A stretch of DNA of 20,460 bases from JAAYCU01 sp964642815. GTDB lineage: Bacteria; Planctomycetota; Phycisphaerae; UBA1845; PWPN01. Where the stretch lies: assembly GCA_964642815.1 (NCBI GenBank), contig CAZXSA010000072.1:1-20460 (forward strand). Reading direction: 5' to 3'. Positions within the stretch are counted from its first letter, which is position 1. Every line of letters starts with the position of its first letter. Below are positions 17,029 through 20,460 of this stretch, in pieces. A program made the position numbers and the translations under genes. The notes below the pieces were generated by a model, which had not been told where the DNA came from, searched no databases, and saw only the letters and a list, made by a program, of their open reading frames with translations.

Positions 17029-18264
17029 ATGAATCGAACAGGTGTAGCGATCATCGGGGCCAGCATGCGCAGCATGTTTTTATTTGATTATCTTCAGCGA
17101 CACCCGCAAGAAGGTTACATCAGCGGGGTGTACGACATTCTTCCGGCGCGCGGCCGATTCCTGCTGGATCGCTATGCGTGTGACGATGCGGTGTTGTACG
17201 ATTCGCTCGAACAGGCCGTTACGGATACCCGGGCGGCGGCGGTTTTCATAGGAACGCCGGATGGCGAGCACGTCGAGCCGGCCCTGGCGGCTTTGGACGC
17301 GGGTAAGCATGTCTACTGCGAAAAACCACTGGCCATCACGCTGGAAGATTGTGATCGGATCATTGCCAAGGCCGAGCAAGGCGAGAGCGTCTTTTATCTG
17401 GGCATGAACATGCGGCACAGCCCGATCCATGAGAAAGTGCATGAGTTAATCGTTGACGATCAATTGGGCAAGGTACTGACGATCGAGGCCAACGAGTATT
17501 ACTATAACGGAAGGACTTATTTTCGGCGGTGGAACCGATTACGTCGATTGGGTGGGGGACTTTGGATCACGAAAGCCTGTCATGATTTCGATTTATTGAA
17601 TTGGTTGGCCGGCGGGCGACCCAAACGCGTTTTTGCCACCGCCGGGTTGGACTACTATCGACCCCGACCGGAGGCGGGGAAAAATTGCCGGAGTTGTGCA
17701 TTACGGGAAACCTGCCCAGACTGTTATCAGAGCAATTTGCCCGAACTGCCGGATTGGGATCGGCTGGCGGAATTTACGGAACGAGCCACGGGCGTGCCAC
17801 GAGATCTCTGCTTATTCAATGCGGATAAAGATACCTTTGACAACGGGATGGCTGTCGTCGAGTACGACAATGACGTTCGGGCTTGTTACGTGGTCAACGT
17901 CGTGAGTGGCCGCTCGACGCGGCAGCTTCGGGTAATGGGCACGAAAGCCTCGGTGGAAGGGGATATGGAAACGGGACTGGTGACCTTGTGGCCTCGGCAT
18001 AGTCAGGACAAGATCATGTACGATCTCAGTGGGCGGGTAAAGGGGACGCACGGGGGAGCGGATGAGGGCATCCTGCGGGATTTCTTTCGCTGTTGTCGAA
18101 CCCGTTGTTATCCGCGCAGTGGGGGGCGCGACGGTCGATTGGGTGTGCAAGTCGGCCTAGCCGCCCAGCAATCGTGCGATACGGGATTACCGGTGGTTTT
18201 CGGTATGGACATGACTGACCGGCCGCGTGCTTCCCATGCCCAACCAAGCATGGTCAGGGTTTGA
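17029..18264 (+). CDS. Gfo/Idh/MocA family oxidoreductase with a four-cysteine insertion
   Basis: A 411-residue NAD(P)-dependent oxidoreductase of the family acting on sugars, inositols and related polyols. The N-terminal Rossmann fold starts 'GVAIIGASMRSMF', 'FIGTPDGEHVEPALAALDAGKHVYCEKPL' has the EKP motif at 98-100, and 'LWITKACHDFDLLNWL' carries the likely catalytic His185 and Asp188. Within the second domain lies Cys220-x2-Cys223-x5-Cys229-x2-Cys232, a probable metal-binding knuckle not found in standard members. I chose ATG 17029 because the domain begins directly there; an upstream in-frame ATG at 16960 would add 23 residues with no homology. The nearest AGGAG lies far upstream and is partly buried in a small hairpin, so expression may be modest. 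Its end overlaps the convergent gene by 11 bases. Confidence 0.92.
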   Translation: MNRTGVAIIGASMRSMFLFDYLQRHPQEGYISGVYDILPARGRFLLDRYACDDAVLYDSLEQAVTDTRAAAVFIGTPDGEHVEPALAALDAGKHVYCEKPLAITLEDCDRIIAKAEQGESVFYLGMNMRHSPIHEKVHELIVDDQLGKVLTIEANEYYYNGRTYFRRWNRLRRLGGGLWITKACHDFDLLNWLAGGRPKRVFATAGLDYYRPRPEAGKNCRSCALRETCPDCYQSNLPELPDWDRLAEFTERATGVPRDLCLFNADKDTFDNGMAVVEYDNDVRACYVVNVVSGRSTRQLRVMGTKASVEGDMETGLVTLWPRHSQDKIMYDLSGRVKGTHGGADEGILRDFFRCCRTRCYPRSGGRDGRLGVQVGLAAQQSCDTGLPVVFGMDMTDRPRASHAQPSMVRV

Positions 18265-19762
18265 TCGCGGCGTTCCCTTTGGGGAGTTCCTTGATGCGGA
18301 TGTTACGGAACCACACATCGTGGCCGTGATCCTGTAGACCGATCACGCCGCTACGTAATCGATTGCGTAACCCCGGCACTTGATCGGCATCGCAATCCTG
18401 GACCGTTCGGCCGTTCAGGATGACCTGAAATCGTGTTCCGCGGCAGATGATTTCCAACTCGTTCCATTGGCCAGGCGGACGAGCCGCATCCTCCCGAGGG
18501 GACAGTACACTATAAATCGCCCCGGTGGTCATGCTATCGTTGATCACCTTGTCCTCGCTGTAATAGAGTTGAACCTCCATGCCCAGCCCGGAAGCGCGAG
18601 CGTTCAGAGGGGCCCAGATGAAAACGCCGCTGTTGCCGTGGGTGGCCAGCTTATAATCGAGTCGAAGAACAAACGAACTGTAGCGATTCCGCGTCCGTAG
18701 CCAGGGGCGGGGATAGCCGTGGGCTTGGCAATAGATCGCTTCGTCCTTGATGGTCCAGCGGCCCCAGGAGGGGAGCAGGGTGGTCCATTCCTTGAGGGAT
18801 TGCCCGTCGAAGAGCGGCACGAATCCTTCAACTTTTTCCTGGGCGGAGAGCAGGTGGTCGGAGACTGGCTTGACCGCTTCCGGGCCCGGAACGTAAACCG
18901 AGCGCAATTCGCTCTCCACCTTCCTCAGATATCGATCAAGAGCCTGATCGCTTTCGTTATTGGCCGCGCCACGACGGAAGAAATGTTGGGACTTTACGGC
19001 GGCGACCTCCGGAGGCAAATCCCGTGGGTCATGATTGGGGCCACGGGCGATGGCTTGTTCCAAAGCCTCAACGGTCGTGCTGGCATATAAAAAGGGATCA
19101 GAATCCTTGCTCGGCCGCGAGCGAGTGACCAGTTCGCCGGGCAGGCCGACCACCACGGTCGGATTGGCCTTGAACATAAAACGACAAAGATCGAGAACCT
19201 TGTCCGCCTGATCGAGCGGATAGGGGCAATCCGGCGCAACCGGATTACTTCCGAATAGATCGGCCGGTACGAGGATGACGAAGTGTTTTTCCGGTAACAA
19301 ACGGGCGATGGTCTGGGCGGCCTGGCGATAGGCTTCCGGCGAGGTCAGACCATCGTTGCCCGTCGCGGAAAAAAGCGCAGCGATGGTGATGAAGCCGTGT
19401 TCGTGGGTGTGGCCGATGAACCGCTTAAATTGCTCGGCTGCATCGGGATCGCAGGATCGGCCGTCAGCGGTAAAGAATTTTCCTGTATCGCTCAAATGGT
19501 ACACCGAAAAACCCGCGCCGTTGAGGCCGTGGACACCCAGCGGAACCAGGAGACGGCGCGTATTGATGGGATCGGAGGATAAGCGAAGACCGGAATCCAG
19601 CTCCGCGCCCCACAATTCGAAAACCGGATTGGCCAACACGATTGAACCGTCATCGTTGCGCAACGAGCTGCCGGCGTAGACCACAAACGGCGCGATCAAC
19701 GGAATCAACGGGACGGCAAATAAAACGATCGTCCGCTTTCGGATGAATTTGTGGATATTCAT
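18254..19762 (-). CDS. Secreted DUF1080 (3-keto-disaccharide hydrolase-like) protein with extra N-terminal domain
   Basis: A 502-residue exported protein: signal peptide or anchor at 1-30 (basic start, long hydrophobic core, then 'VYAGSS'). Residues about 315-495 are a DUF1080 domain, a concanavalin-like jelly roll: 'FVPLFDGQSLKEW', 'RWTIKDEAIYC', 'SFVLRLDYKL', 'GNSGVFIWAPL', 'GQWNELEIICRG', 'VILNGRTV', 'SGVIGLQDHG' and 'VWFRNIRIKEL' are all typical. The N-terminal 280 residues are not part of DUF1080 and read as alternating strands and helices, possibly a TIM-barrel-like hydrolase domain; this is inference. DUF1080 proteins cleave 3-keto-glycosides or bind sugars. AGGAG precedes the ATG. Neighbours (oxidoreductase, symporter) fit a 3-keto-sugar pathway. 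The downstream gene may share its transcript. Confidence 0.85.
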   Translation of the reverse strand: MNIHKFIRKRTIVLFAVPLIPLIAPFVVYAGSSLRNDDGSIVLANPVFELWGAELDSGLRLSSDPINTRRLLVPLGVHGLNGAGFSVYHLSDTGKFFTADGRSCDPDAAEQFKRFIGHTHEHGFITIAALFSATGNDGLTSPEAYRQAAQTIARLLPEKHFVILVPADLFGSNPVAPDCPYPLDQADKVLDLCRFMFKANPTVVVGLPGELVTRSRPSKDSDPFLYASTTVEALEQAIARGPNHDPRDLPPEVAAVKSQHFFRRGAANNESDQALDRYLRKVESELRSVYVPGPEAVKPVSDHLLSAQEKVEGFVPLFDGQSLKEWTTLLPSWGRWTIKDEAIYCQAHGYPRPWLRTRNRYSSFVLRLDYKLATHGNSGVFIWAPLNARASGLGMEVQLYYSEDKVINDSMTTGAIYSVLSPREDAARPPGQWNELEIICRGTRFQVILNGRTVQDCDADQVPGLRNRLRSGVIGLQDHGHDVWFRNIRIKELPKGNAAIKP

Positions 19763-19817
19763 GAAATAAATACTCCTTTTCCGGTGTGGTCGACAACGAT
19801 AGCCATATCGGTCCGGC

Positions 19818-20291
19818 TCATTCTTGACCGAGGTATTTGGCGATCCCCTTTTTCAGGCTTTTCAGTTTCCAGCTATTCCATTGAGGGGGCAGCTCGGGAT
19901 AGAGAGAATTGTTGAAGTCCTCGATGGTCAGGTTGCTTACCATCTCCGCGAAACGTCGGACGGTCATCTGGTCGCCGTTTTTAAGACTGAATTTGGCATA
20001 GTAACGTTCGTCGATCCTTAAATTCCAAGTGTTTTTGGAAGTCGGGGCCTGAGGGCGCCAACTGTTATCGATCGAATCGTCGCAGACTCCGTTAGCGTTG
20101 TGGATGCAGGGCGCGCAGATGTCGTCGATGCCGCTTTCCATTTGCAGGACAAGGTTGGGATCGCTTAATACACGCTCGGCCACGCTATGAACCGCGTGAC
20201 CGTACGGGTGGGGCACGAATTCCTCGCCGTTGCCGAACTGAACCAGAATATCGACCATGTGGTGCGGTTTCATCAGAATAGGCGCGGACAT
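19818..20291 (-). CDS. DUF1284-like protein with C-terminal extension
   Basis: A 157-residue cytoplasmic protein. The opening 'MKPHHMVDILVQFGNGEEF' with His10-His11 and 'GIDDICAPC' with Cys59 and Cys62, plus Cys70, resemble DUF1284 proteins, which carry a His/Cys pattern suggesting a metal site. The family is usually about 120-140 residues; the ~60 residues after 95 ('DERYYAKFSLKNGDQMTVRRF' onward) look like an added helical domain. The frame stays open upstream, but the ATG at 20291 has GGGAG seven bases before it. It lies 55 bases upstream of the DUF1080 gene in the same direction, so the two are probably co-transcribed. The family match is from memory and the role is unknown. Confidence 0.6.
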   Translation of the reverse strand: MSAPILMKPHHMVDILVQFGNGEEFVPHPYGHAVHSVAERVLSDPNLVLQMESGIDDICAPCIHNANGVCDDSIDNSWRPQAPTSKNTWNLRIDERYYAKFSLKNGDQMTVRRFAEMVSNLTIEDFNNSLYPELPPQWNSWKLKSLKKGIAKYLGQE

Positions 20292-20380
20292 GACTATCTC
20301 CCTTGGATGTTTCCTTTGGCAACCCGGTGCCATCCTGTTTTACAGGCACATTATCATAACCTCATGTATCCGATTTGGCC

Positions 20381-20460
20381 ATGATGAAGAGAATGGGGGG
20401 TTTATCGGGGGTGCATCCGACGATCAGGGGCACTATGCGGCCCGCTGAAGGGGGCGGGAT
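20381..20460 (+). CDS. Possible start of a gene running off the window
   Basis: From the ATG at 20381 the frame is open to the end of the window (26 codons, opening MMKRMGGLSGVHP). It is divergent from the DUF1284-like gene. No ribosome binding site is obvious and the codons say little, so this may equally be non-coding sequence. Confidence 0.2.
   Translation, partial: MMKRMGGLSGVHPTIRGTMRPAEGGG

Noticed and set aside
16881..17075. 64-codon minus-strand frame upstream of the oxidoreductase
   Set aside because: It overlaps the oxidoreductase start, has no clear ribosome binding site and matches nothing I know.

Overview
The window looks like ordinary chromosome from a free-living bacterium, most probably of the Planctomycetota (possibly a Phycisphaerae-like lineage). 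This is inferred from the combination of a DUF1080 secreted protein, a Gfo/Idh/MocA oxidoreductase with a cysteine cluster, a large SSS-type symporter, a DUF2752 protein, many small lipoproteins and an AdoCbl-dependent ribonucleotide reductase. No marker gene fixes the taxonomy. There is no CRISPR array, phage, transposon, rRNA or tRNA that I can see. Coding density is high and most starts carry a GGAG/AGGAG ribosome binding site.

Layout. (1) 102-3651, minus strand: a UvrD/PcrA helicase followed 4 bases later by glucose-6-phosphate isomerase. (2) 3748-4131, plus: AcpS, divergent from the helicase. (3) 4439-6107, plus: two lipoproteins, one with a degenerate OmpA-like domain and one with TPR repeats. 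A small minus-strand lipoprotein (6145-6537) converges on them. (4) 6538-9882: a long AT-rich intergenic region with a near-consensus promoter and a palindrome at the predicted transcription start, then the 904-residue class II ribonucleotide reductase NrdJ. The 3' end of nrdJ is packed with inverted repeats. (5) 9883-10515: an AT-rich gap ending in a probable free-standing structured RNA with its own strong terminator. rnpA lies opposite on the minus strand and lacks the usual rpmH partner. (6) 11008-14549, plus: a run of small genes, namely a MazG-like pyrophosphohydrolase, a zinc-ribbon protein, a DUF2752 membrane protein, two overlapping paralogous lipoproteins and a membrane-anchored J-domain/zinc-ribbon protein. 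(7) 14584-20291: a sodium/solute symporter (minus), a Gfo/Idh/MocA oxidoreductase (plus), a secreted DUF1080 protein (minus) and a DUF1284-like protein (minus). The first three could work together in carbohydrate uptake and breakdown. The last ~170 bases hold at most the start of one more gene.

The parts most worth a second look are the structured RNA at about 10320-10487, the nested hairpins at the nrdJ 3' end, the tandem paralogous lipoproteins next to the unusual membrane J-protein, and the four-cysteine insertion in the oxidoreductase. None of these amounts to clear evidence of a new biological system; they are leads.
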